A stretch of 64,000 nucleotides of DNA from Hymenolepis diminuta (lineage: Eukaryota; Platyhelminthes; Cestoda; Cyclophyllidea; Hymenolepididae), in the NCBI GenBank assembly GCA_900708905.1, contig CAADRB010000002.1:3971632-4035631 (forward strand). The letters run 5' to 3'. Both the position numbers and the translations under genes were made by a program. The notes below the pieces were generated by a model. That model had not been told where the DNA came from. It did not search any database and saw nothing but the letters and a program-made list of their open reading frames with translations. Below, one piece after another: positions 1 through 10,530 of this stretch (its first letter is position 1; every line of letters starts with the position of its first letter).

Positions 1-3000
1 TTTATTGCCAAGAAACATAAGGAGATTCAAAAAACCATCAATGAACCAATTTGTGATGAGAAAGTCGTCGAACAGGTTAGTAGACAACCTATCGCACATT
101 GTTTCTCTTTTTGAAATCATATAAATGCTCGGGAGAAGTCATAATCAAATAAGTGTATGCTTGCAGGAATTTTTCCCTATTGACATATTGGTCACTATTA
201 TCGGACGATTACAGGTTCGATCACCATTAATTGTGATAAAATACATATGAATGGCTAACACAAAGGGATTGGCAAAATACGAATTTATTAATCTCTGCGA
301 TTTTCAAATAAATTTCATTTCATATTTGTCTAGCGGCAAATTGCATGCCTGCCGTATCAAAGTTAAGGGGTTCGACAGAGTCAGTTCAATCTGGTATTCT
401 AGTTTTCTAATCAGAGTTTCTGGCATTTAGTGAAAGGAGCGTGATAAAACATTATCTTTTGATGGACTTAAGATTACATTTCATACTATTATTTAATCAT
501 TTTAAGAAAGTCATTCATCTGAGTGGGTGCTGGTGGAATTTGAATTCATGCTCTCGGTCAGTGGCGTAGCGGTTGAAAGGCTAATTTATTGTGATCTTGA
601 TCAAAGATTGTCCATGTCGATTTCTGCTATGCCCCATTCGCCTCGTATGGGATATCCTTGTGGGGTAATATTGATTTCAACACATGAAATTCCACTTCTG
701 CATTTCATAATGTTGGCAATTATCAAATTATCCATATTGTTACCTTCCTGTATTCACTATTGATAAACTTAAGGACATTCTCATCTTGTTGGATAGTTGC
801 TCCATTCTATTCTCTATATAAAGAACTGCATGACTTATACCTGCTTGTGTCTAATTCAGTTCTCCTGATTTCCGTTTCATTGTTTGGGTATTGTGCAAAT
901 TCATATACTTCTACCTCATTTTGAGTCATGATCACTTTTATCTCGAAATACTTCAAATTACAATAAGTGGTCAAGGTGCATATCTTCCACATCAGAGGTC
1001 ACGAGATGGATACTCATCGGCAAACATCCAGTGATGTTGATGGCTCACCGCACTGATCAATTCTGCTTATCAAGGGGAGTAGTAGAACCTTACCTATATT
1101 CAACCTCAGCGTTAATACTTCTGTTAATGGACTTGGAAAGGCATATATCTACTTAAATGTTGGGTTATTTAAAGATTTTGGCTTCTTCATCGATGGACCT
1201 GACACTTGGGAAGTGGAGAGAAAGTTCTACGCTATTCGCAAAGTAGAGGGCTTAGTCATTCCGCTTAATTTGTACATCGGTAGAATTAGCAACTAAGGGC
1301 ACCAATTAACGCCCTATAAACTGATTACTCGAAAGATCTCGAACATCTGTTCCGTCGTACCAAATAGTTGGAAGGAGAATGAGAATAGATGGGAATATAT
1401 TCTAAATGTTGAATTTTAGAGTTAAATCTGTTATCATTTTCTAATTCACTAAATTGATTTTCGTCTTGAATATAGTTAGGTAAGTTGTTTCCATTCGTTC
1501 AACTATCCGAAGATAATATTCCATGTATACCTTTATACGACCTTAAAATCCCAAACCTCCCTTATCGTGCATAATTTAACCATTTTCAGCTCCACTTCAT
1601 TCGGTTTGCAAAACCTGCTTTGTTTTTGCCCTTTTAATCATAATGTAATAGCTTCATGGGTTTTTTGAGGATACCTTTCCAGCACTCATTTCGGAGGGGG
1701 GATATCTGTCATCTCTAATTGGGAAACCCAGAACCTGCTGTCCCTTCATTGTTCATTCCAAAGACTGGAAGTGTACCAAAATGAAGTTCGATCTCTTGAA
1801 CGTCTTAATTCAAAGAAGTGCACATTATGCTTTGCCACCCTCCCTTCAATTTGAATCTAATTTCCAGGAAATTTGGTGTTTAGTTCGATGGTATTAGGCT
1901 ATTGAGGACTGAGGTATGATACTTCCATCTATTTTTAATTTATTAAATGAATTTAAAATTAAGTTGATTCTAGAAGTCGAAATTTGTTAAGATATTCACT
2001 TTCAGAATAAGAATATATCCGCTTGTAGTGAATGTCATCTAGTATAAAGTATACTATATAAATAGATAAGTATTAATTGTGCCATTTAGTTGATCTGTGT
2101 AAGTAAGAGTATTGTGTTTGCGTCTGGTGCCTCAACTGATATATTTCGTTTGTAAATATGAATAGTCCGCTAATGCCAGGTTTGAATAAGAACTTTTGAA
2201 TTAAAATTGTTTGGGCTTTCTCCTGACAGACCGATTTACCATTATAGTATTATTTCTGGTTCTTTAATGCTACGATCAATTTCAGAAGACCTTTTCCTCC
2301 GAAGAGTTTGTTAATAACTGTGGAGCATTTGATATCTATAAGGCGCGTCCCCTGTTTTTACGAATGATTAATTTCTGAACGCCTAATATGGGACAGAAAT
2401 CTTGCTGAGCGATGGCCCATCTTACTGCTATGGTCTCCGCCACAAAGTTCGATAGAAGGAAAATGGAGTTTTGACAGGTGGAACTGTGTATTGGGAGGAA
2501 ATAGATAAAATTTTCATCACAATTGGTTAACAGATACCAAAAGAGTGACCACAGATTTGCCAGGTGAAAAATTCCGCTAAGCTAACATTGAGGAAGCGTT
2601 GGCTGTGGTAGGATCGATAAGCTACTTATACAAATGAAAACAGATCTTAATGTTTTATACATCATTTTGTAGATTGTCCAATCCAAAATGCGCTTCCGTA
2701 AAGCTCCGACCAACTTCGCAATGCGAAAGGCTGAACTGATGAAACAGAGAGAAATGGCAAAGGAGAACAACGACGAAAAACAGGTCGAGCGAATTGACGC
2801 GGAGCTAGAAGAATTGGAGAACCGAGCGGAGAGAATTGAACGCAAACGCACGGTGGGATTCAAGGAGATTTCCTCCATCAACCAGAAAAATCGTGAACTC
2901 ACTCTCAGGAGGGTTGAAGAGGCCCTCTTGAAAGAAGCCAAAGAGGCTGCGGAATCAAAGGAGGAGGATCCCTTTACGCGAATTCAATCCCAACCTGTCA

Positions 3001-4266
3001 TTGCTAGCAAAGAGTACCTTCAACGGTTGAGGAAAGAAAGAGTAAGTGTTCGCTTCCGTACTCGCGATGTTGCTGACTTATCAAAATGGTTGGTGGCTTA
3101 CATATGGTAAACACGTCCGTGTGTAAATGATATTCGCTGAAGATTAGGAGAATAAGTTAAATCATTTAAAGACGTCAATAAGCCTGGGTGGACGAACAAA
3201 TTGTGTTGGTGTTTGAGTCATTGCGTCTTGAAGTACTTTTGAAGAGTATGTAAGAAGTACATTACCAATGACCGCGACTTAAAAATTTGTAGTTGGCTAT
3301 GCTAAATTAAAATCGTGTAAACTGCTTAGTATTATTTAAGATAATTCTGTTATCTTAATCTTTGGAGGAAAATTAAAGGATTGAAGTGATAAAAGTAATC
3401 ATCATAATTGTACAATCCGAATCAGAAAATCAGGCGAAGGCTTGATACTTTTTTTACTCTCAGCATCTTTTTTATCCCTTTCCCTTTATAATTTATTGGA
3501 CGTTCTATTAATCGATTTCAGTTGCTTCCCTACAATGAAAATTTGTATAATTTTTCCGCACGGCTCTGGGTTATAATAATAATAAAAGGTCGAAGCCGGA
3601 ATAAGGAAGGACGCTAAGAGAATCTTGAGGGATGGATGGATGAATCTCTGGACAGAGCGTCGTATAGAACTCACTTGTCAAGGATCACATGGGTTGAATA
3701 CTCCAAATATTAAACTACTTAGGGGTGGGGAGGGACTCTGCAGGGGAATTTGAGATCTAGTCCATGTTCTGCAGTAACATCCACATCACAAAAATGAACA
3801 TATATTAGGGCTATTTTTCCAATGTCTCTTCCTTTTTATACTGTACATTATTTTTTATGCCTTTTATTTCTTTTTGCAGTTAGCAAAGGAAAGAGGGGAG
3901 ACTGTCGACGGGGAGAAACCAAAAGAGGAGTCCAAGAATCCTGAAGATAATGAGAAGGATTCGAAGGAAGGAGATGATTTCCTCCAGCGTAAAATTCCTA
4001 TTCCTCTACCGAAAACACCAGAGAAGTCCCTCCATGTTATCCATGACTTTGAGATTGATATCAATGTCCCGGTGGATGTAAATGGAATCCTGGATGATGC
4101 CGGTTCTGGAATGCACCGGTCTGTGTCGACACCTGCTATTACCAGTCAAGTGACCCCATCATCTATTGGCAGTGGTAGTGGTGCGAGTATTCTGAGAAAT
4201 GGTGACAGGCCTACCCGGCGACTTTTGAACCTCCAAGAGTATAAAAAAAAACGAGGTCTTATTTAA
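1..4266 (+). CDS. RTF1: RTF1 homologue (Paf1 complex subunit), 3' part of gene
   Basis: These are the last three exons of the gene, 1-75, 2673-3041 and 3880-4266. All junctions are phase 0 with GT-AG sites, and together they give 276 residues plus TAA. The N-terminal part and the Plus3 domain lie before the window. Across the first junction the protein reads VVEQ|IVQSKMRFRKAP, which lines up with the IVKEKERFRKAP stretch of animal RTF1. It is followed by a charged coiled-coil region (KQREMAKENNDEKQVERIDA) and a DPFTRIQSQP motif that matches DPFTRRQCKP in vertebrates. After an acidic linker come HDFEIDINVPVDV and the terminal LNLQEYKKKRGLI, the family's invariant C-terminus. RTF1 works in the nucleus with RNA polymerase II, where the Paf1 complex supports elongation and H2B ubiquitylation (family knowledge). 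No canonical AATAAA is seen shortly after the stop. The next gene starts 2.8 kb downstream on the same strand. The identity is very secure. Confidence 0.95.
76..2672 (+). other. RTF1 intron, 2.6 kb, with repeat fragments
   Basis: The donor GTTAGT follows position 75, and the acceptor TTTTGTAG ends at 2672. No coding region is supported inside. It carries one copy of a dispersed repeat (967-1043) and a stretch with a tRNA-like A box at 562-572. A 78-codon ORF at 527-763 overlaps the latter and resembles no known protein. Confidence 0.85.
967..1043 (+). repeat. dispersed repeat, copy 1
   Basis: This stretch resembles 4478-4547. Both start GTGGTCAA, share the 14-mer TCAGAGGTCACGAG (992-1005 and 4502-4515) and end with a GTGATGTTGATGGC or CTGATGTGGATGGCC block. 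The family is not recognised. One copy lies inside an RTF1 intron and the other just after the gene. Confidence 0.5.
3411..3560 (+). repeat. degenerate copy of the 451-bp repeat family in an RTF1 intron
   Basis: This segment lies in the 3042-3879 intron. It matches the outer third of the 28830-29280 arm in the same orientation: a TGTACAA..CGA start, GAAAATCA, then TTTATTGGAC, a TTCGAT-like block and CAGTTGCTTCCC. There are many substitutions and small indels, so it is an old copy compared with the near-identical pair at 26.2-29.3 kb. Confidence 0.6.
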
Positions 4267-7025
4267 ATTCCCCTCTCCCAATCCCTGACACATATATGTG
4301 GATGTACATACGTAGTAAATAACTAAATGAATTCCTTTGTTAAAACTGAACGTTTTGGATTCTTGCTCGTTTTTTTTACTTTATTCTTTGTTCTATTTAA
4401 TAGGTAAGAAAATGTGATATATACGTGGTGCATATTAGAGAGCTTAAATTTTTACTAGTTGTATAAAGTGCGCTGCAGTGGTCAATGTGCACATGACCAG
4501 GTCAGAGGTCACGAGGTCGGTGCACATCTACTGATGTGGATGGCCAACTTTATTGGTTAATCTTGTTCAACAGGAGGAATGGCAGAATGGAAATTCCTTA
4601 TAATAGTGGTTCTGAGATACTACTCCAAGTGAAATTTCGATTACACGTACCAATTTGGGGTTAAGATGTTATAACTAATTGGCGTATTTTGAAAATCCTC
4701 TATCATGCTGGATATTTGGGAAATTTATAAGTCCATTAAATTAAAAGGCCTTACCAGTGATACAATTTGAACGAGGAATGTATGTCTTTAGATTGTGAAG
4801 CTGGGAGATCTTGGCCCAGAAAGCAGCGATTTCTGTTTGACCAAGTTGCTATTGGCTCCGCTATGCTCGTGATACCTTCATGGTTCGAGCGATTGGGAGT
4901 ATTCCGTTAAGTTAAAGTTCAGGTGCTATTGATATTGGTTCTCAAGAGCGAAGGTTGGTATTTGTATTTTTAGAATCTCGCGTTTTACAAGTTTGCATTC
5001 ATCTGATGGCAAAAGAAGGCGTACACTTGGATTTACTCATTTCAAAATTTTAGTTGTGGAACCATCTATTTGGGGAGAAAGCAACCTAATACTGCGTAAT
5101 AGTACAACCCATCTGATGGGATTCCAACAAAAAAGATAATAGCCGTTGTGTTTATGTTTTATTCTGGGATAATCAAATCCCGTCTCTAAGTCGTCCATCA
5201 TCCTTGTTAATATGCGGGCACAAATCGCTCCTGACAACTTGACAGTTATCAGTCCGGTGGCGTTTTGATCTCTCAACATCAATGGCATGTATTCCTATAT
5301 AATGGCTTTGTTTGATTAATAAACTGCATTTCGTCTCTCTCTAGCCCGAGTTAACTGTAATCTGGTGATATTTAGTGGGCAAATACAGCATAGCAGCAGT
5401 ATTAGATCTCCAGGCCGTTCAACAACATACAAGAGTTACACCTTTCAAAAGCGGGCAACTGAGCAGTGACAAAACCATCTAATTTAGAAACCTGTTTGCG
5501 TCGTGGTCACATAGAAGGAATAAATCATGTTACTCATGTCGGTAGATCAGTATGGAGGTGGCCTAGGGAGACACTCAAATTTTCTGATAAACAGAATGGG
5601 TGTATGCACAAATCATTTCTTCGTGAGACAGCCATTTCTGGTCGTCGACGTCTCTGGTTGGTATCTTTGTAGGCATATACATATAAATACGGACCCATAG
5701 CTGAACCGTCTATAGATATGGTTATTGGGTGTCTTATCATTTCTCCGTTCGACAGATATTGATTACCATCTGCTGACTCTAGCAACCATATATCAAACAT
5801 CGTAGAGATAACCACACATTTTATATTAAGTAAGGGTTATGGAAGTCATGTGCTTAACAGAGGCTTAATATAGCATTTATAATTAAGTAATCAACAAAAA
5901 ATCAAGCGAATTGAATATATTTCCGAGTTGCTGCATTTATGACGGTATATAGCTATTACAATCAGAATAATATTTTTTGATTTGGACTTAAAATTCACGA
6001 ATTTACTAATGACGGTTTCCTGCTAGTAATAAACCTGTCTATGATAATACAGTGGTTTTTATTAGAACAATATGTTTAGAAATGCCATAATGTCTAAAAT
6101 TTGAAAACATATTTCGATTGGTGGACAGTGAAAATTTTCTCGTTGCATCAATTTTCAAGCTACCATTTTCAGTTTTCAATTTGGATTTGGAGCAAGAGTA
6201 CCTATATTGAGTCGGCTGGTATAAAAAGGAATGAACTGGATGTTTAATTATTAATGATTTTTTGAGGAAAGAATAATTTTTTTTGTTAATTCTTGTATCG
6301 TTCAGTAAAATTAATTTTTGGACAGTTATTACTTTTTCTTATACCATTCTTAATCGTGTCCGAACGATTCATAAAATACGACAGTTATACTCTCACCTTC
6401 AATTGTTATTATAAAGGCATTTGAATTGAGCTGATTTCTAGGTAACAGCATGAATAAAAAATAAACACAAAGAATGAGTTATTTGCTAATGATAAGATTT
6501 TGAATTCTACTTAACATTAAGAAGAAAATTCGGTCACAAAGTTCTATGAGGTTTGAAGAAATGTTAGCATTCGTTGTGGAGTAGATAAATTGCATTACAC
6601 TGTGATAGTCACAGGGGGTCGATTCATAATAACTGAAGGGTTTTACAAATAAAATTTCCAAAATGAAATAAATTGTTAATATTTATAAGATTAAAAAGGA
6701 TACGCTGATGCCTATATTCTAAATCTAATTGGTACCATGCAAAATGCCTTTCTCTAAAATCACTTCATTTATTTAATGCAGTTGAGCATATTGATATCCA
6801 TGACTTTAAAAATTAATAAAAATTTCACTAAATGGTAAAACCAAAAGTTTTACAATCTTTAGGTAGTTTTTATTTGTTAAGACTTCCATTTACAATGTTC
6901 AAACACTGAAGTCAGTCAATATTTGAATCGACTAATGGGATTAAAATCGTTTGAAATTTTCATCGACTGTGACCTTTCTTTCAAGGGTATGCGGATTTCT
7001 TAATGTTCGGGTGATATGGTCGAAT
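4267..7025. other. intergenic region between RTF1 and MUS81
   Basis: There is no supported gene in these 2.76 kb. It includes the RTF1 3' flank, the second copy of a dispersed repeat (4478-4547) and the presumed MUS81 promoter, for which no TATA or CCAAT box of any strength was found. ORFs at 5037-5288 (-) and 5534-5815 (-) have no recognisable motif or splice context. Confidence 0.6.
4478..4547 (+). repeat. dispersed repeat, copy 2
   Basis: This is the partner of 967-1043, with the 14-base identical core TCAGAGGTCACGAG at 4502-4515 and similar flanks on both sides. It sits about 210 bases after the RTF1 stop. Confidence 0.5.
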
Positions 7026-10000
7026 ATGGGCAGAGTAAAATCAAAGAAAATATACAAACATCCAAATAGCTTTTTTGAATTTTGGCTGTCTAATCTGGCA
7101 AATGAAGCAAGGAAAAAGTCTGTTAAACTAGCCAGCACATATTCGAAGGTATACATGAGAATGAAATTCAATTGCTGTAGGCTCTTAGTTCTCTAAAAAA
7201 GTATCCCATCAAATTATCATCAGGGAAAGAATGTCAGGTTTTAAATGGGTTTGGTACGGCAATTTGTAGTGTTTTGGATGAAAGGCTGAAGGACTTTGCT
7301 GAGAGGAACTCACTGCCCATACCTGAAGCTCTTGCATTGGGCAACTCCCTTACTTCTGCTGAACTTGCAAGGGGATGTCTTTCACAGGTAATGGTTGTTT
7401 TAGTAACATGAAAATATGCTTGTCAATTTATTGCGTTTTCTTTATTATTTTCTTTATTTTCAGTCGAATGGTAAAATTGTTCATTTAACAAATTCACAAT
7501 TAAGATGTGGAAATCCCACAACCGTCTCAAATGGAAAATGTACCACTGCCAGAAATTTCTACATCAAATGGGCAGTATATCCATCCAGTAACCTTTTCTC
7601 ATCAATGCCTCGTGCAACCAACTCACATTCCCATTGCTCAGGCGTCAGGGAATGTAGCCTCTGATATAATTCATAACGGAAATCTGGTACCAGTTGACTA
7701 CATACCTCGAAGTTCTTATGAAATAATTCTTATAGTGGATGTCCGGGAAACGTTTAAGTAAGTAACTTTCACCCTTCACAGTTGATGACATATTGATTTG
7801 CCTTATGTTTTAAATACTTGTTAAATTTTAGTAAGGTGAAATTCGATGAAATAGCTCGTATACGCGGAGTTAAATGGGAGCTTAGTAGTCTTCCTGTTGG
7901 TGACTTTTTATGGCTTGCTCGGGAAGTTGGAGGTAAGCCCTACTTGTGTTTCGCCGGGGATTTACGTTTTCGTTATCTCAAATATTCAATGAGGCTCTGT
8001 GTAGATCGTAGATGATTTAAATTTGATGTGTCTTGGTGACCTAGCTCAACAATTCAAGAGTAACTACCTTGATTCGCAAACACCCCCATTGTTTATTGAT
8101 TATACATGCTATTCTGTTTTCGGACTTATTGGCCGATCACTTGTTATCTTTAACTTTGCCACAGGACTAGTTGTTTTGTCATTTGAGTAGATCTTATAGG
8201 TAATTAATAAATATTTCAGTGCTCTTTAAAGTATGATTTTTGGGAAGGAGATGAAAACCTTAGATCCCAATTGATACCTATTTACTCGCCTTTTTTCGAC
8301 TGACGGATTTTAGTGTGAGTAAGAAGTCCCAATTTTATTGAAGGCGAGCCTTCTCCAACATTTATGTTGGACAGAAAGTCTCGTCTCTTGATTAGGTTAA
8401 ATAAATACTATTGGCCATTATATTTACTGTTGATCCATTAGCTAGAAAACGCTGTTCTATACTGATAGAATAATTTATGGGTAAGAAAGGGATTGCATTA
8501 TATATTTTCGTGTGAATTAATATAATAACTAAATCCACTTAGAAAAGCGTTTTCCAGCATTCATCTTCGACAGTGGTGTCTGGTGAAAATTTTAATTTTG
8601 CCCCCCCTCCTTCCTTTATTTGTCAGAAGTTTTCAGTGTGGTTAGCTATTCTGCTCATTGGCTGTGCGCCGATGAGCATTAACATTTTAGACAACCGGGA
8701 TCTTATACTTAGGGTCATACAAATTAACTGCATGTGAAATAGACCTCTGTTAATTATGCCATAATTTAAATATTTGGTATTGGTCTAATAGCTTGGAAAT
8801 CCTTGTCCGTATTGATATGATAATTCATGGGTGGGAGATTCTATGAGATTTTGTGTGTTTGTTTGTGTAGATTAGTATACATTTTGCTTATTTCTCACAT
8901 GCTGTCAAGGGTCTACTTCCCGGAAGGAAATCGTCTTGGGAATGGTAGCAGAACGAAAGAGAGCAGATGATCTTGCTTCCAGTATCGTTGATGGTCGCTT
9001 TGTAGAGCAAAAGGTAGCTGCAAGTAACTTCCTTTTTCATCCTTCTCACAGGAATATTATTCGCCATTGTATTATTTCCTCTCTTTTTCAGTCAAGAATG
9101 CAGAAATTGGGTTTCCGTAAAATGTACATATTTGAAGAGTGTAAAAATATGTACAACCTTCGGATCTCTCATGAGACTCTTCTGCAAGCCATGATAAACT
9201 CTGAGGTAGTACATTTCGAACCATCTTTTCATGATTTGTAATACGTCGTTTAGCTTGTGGATGGATGTGATGTTATTACTTGCTCAAACAGCGACCAATG
9301 TACGGCTTATCTAACTTCTCTTACAAATTTTCTGGCCAGCAAGTCCAAGAAAGTAAGTACTATGAGAACCATTCATGTTTGCTGTTATCTTCTGGATTTA
9401 TCTAATTCTCTGGCTTTTCCTGATGTAGTACGATCTTGCGGTCTATTCAGATGGACGCAGACCCAAAGAAGATCCTCACAACATCGAGGGTTTGTGGGGG
9501 ATTCCATGGTCAGAGTATGTTGATATTGGAAAGAAATCTCCAGCGTTACCTATGCGTGAACAGTTTGGACTGCATCTGCTTCAGATCCACTCTATTACTG
9601 GTGTCAAAGCAAAGGAGATTGTTTCGTTGTTTCCAACTCCTAGAAGGCAAGCTCAATTTTCACCAACTCCTCATCAGTTTACTTATTAATTCGATGTTGG
9701 TCTCATTATATACAATATCAAAGTCCATGTTGTAGGAAACGTGGTCTAAATAGGTCTTTATTAAGGAGCGTCATGTAGATATGCGAGTTAAAATGAAGAG
9801 TCATAAAAAGTACAAGGTTTATGAGAATTAAAACAAAGGCCAGGAAAAATACATATTTCAAAAGATGAGAGGAAGCAACCAACTTGTCTCGTTGACAGTA
9901 TTCTTTTATCTCAAGCGAGCGGCAAGAAATTAGTATATATTTCTGATCTAGCCAACGGCCACACTGGCTCCCCATTGGTCTAAGCCCACGTTAGCTGTGT

Positions 10001-10530
10001 ACATGTGCTTCCATGCTGGACTAGCAAGGTTGCGAACCGACTTCTAACATGCTTGTGACTTATAATTTCTGTCAGTTAAGNNNNNNNNNNNNNNNNNNNN
10101 NNNNNNNNNNNNNNNNNNNNNNNNNNNNNNGGCCCAATTAGAGGATGTAAACATATCATTTCTTCTGTATCCCCTTTGTAACCTAGGCTTCGCAGCTAAT
10201 AATAGTTTCTTAAATATTAAAGTATGTCTTTTAATTTTAGTCTCTTTGAAGCATATGACAGGCTCTTCTCAGAGGATCAGAAAAAGAACATGCTGGTGGA
10301 AGGTGTCGGATCTTCTAATCTTAAGTATGTTACGTCTGATATTGTCCTATCTGCTTAATCTATCGGTAATAATTTTGTTTGCTGGAAATTCCTTAGTAAA
10401 TACTTTTTTTGGTTAAACAAGTGGAATAAAGGTATTTACAACTCCTCTGTCGTTAAAACTTTTTTCTCTTTTTAGGTCAATAAACAAGAAAGCGAGTGAG
10501 ATTATCTATCAACTGTACAATATTCTGTAA
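7026..10530 (+). CDS. MUS81: MUS81-like crossover junction endonuclease
   Basis: The exons read are 7026-7148, 7181-7387, 7464-7470, 7505-7757, 7832-7932, 8910-9013, 9092-9205, 9254-9352, 9429-9646, 10241-10324 and 10476-10530. The sum is 1365 nt, 454 residues plus TAA. The N-terminal part (about 10-80) matches the MUS81 helix-hairpin-helix region (SLKKYPIKLSSGKE, GFGTAICSVLDERL). The ERCC4-type nuclease domain starts near ILIVDVRETF and holds the catalytic signature G220-D221 ... E245-R246-K247-xxx-D251, followed by DDLASSIVDGRF and LLQAMINSE. A C-terminal HhH pair follows (about 384-454, SITGVKAKEIVSLFPTP). MUS81 with EME1-type partners cuts replication forks, flaps and Holliday junctions in the nucleus (family knowledge). 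At 454 residues it is about 100 shorter than human MUS81, mainly because the middle linker is reduced. The splicing around 7388-7575 is the only uncertain part. The start is the ATG that opens the conserved region. Confidence 0.93.
7933..8909 (+). other. MUS81 intron, 977 nt
   Basis: The donor GTAAGC follows GTTGGAG and the acceptor GTCAAG ends at 8909. The intron separates the GD and ERK halves of the nuclease signature and is by far the longest intron of the gene apart from the gap-containing 9647-10240. Nothing else is recognised inside. Confidence 0.85.
9647..10240 (+). other. GC-AG intron of MUS81 containing an assembly gap
   Basis: The 5' splice site is AG|GCAAGC rather than GT, and the 3' site is TTTTAATTTTAG. 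Phase 2 joining gives FPTPRSLFEAYDR, which aligns without gap to the human YSTPASLLAAYDA stretch. Fifty Ns lie at 10081-10130, so the intron length is an estimate. Confidence 0.8.
10081..10130. other. assembly gap (50 N)
   Basis: There is a run of 50 undetermined bases in the intron between the ninth and tenth MUS81 exons. Both flanking exons are intact, so the gene model is not interrupted. Confidence 0.99.

Noticed and set aside
200..232. GGTTCGATC near 213 as a tRNA B box
   Set aside because: No A box at the right distance and no acceptor or anticodon stems can be formed.
2582..2941. 119-codon minus-strand ORF over RTF1
   Set aside because: It is a shadow of the conserved RTF1 exon on the other strand, with no motif of its own.
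5037..5815. Minus-strand ORFs at 5037-5288 and 5534-5815 as remnants of a retroelement
   Set aside because: No reverse transcriptase, integrase or other motif could be recognised, and the two are in different contexts without splice sites.
7416..7664. ORF through 7464-7664 in the frame entered directly from the second MUS81 exon
   Set aside because: It ends in TGA and does not lead into the nuclease domain. The frame that reaches VDVRETF is a different one, so this is out-of-frame reading.
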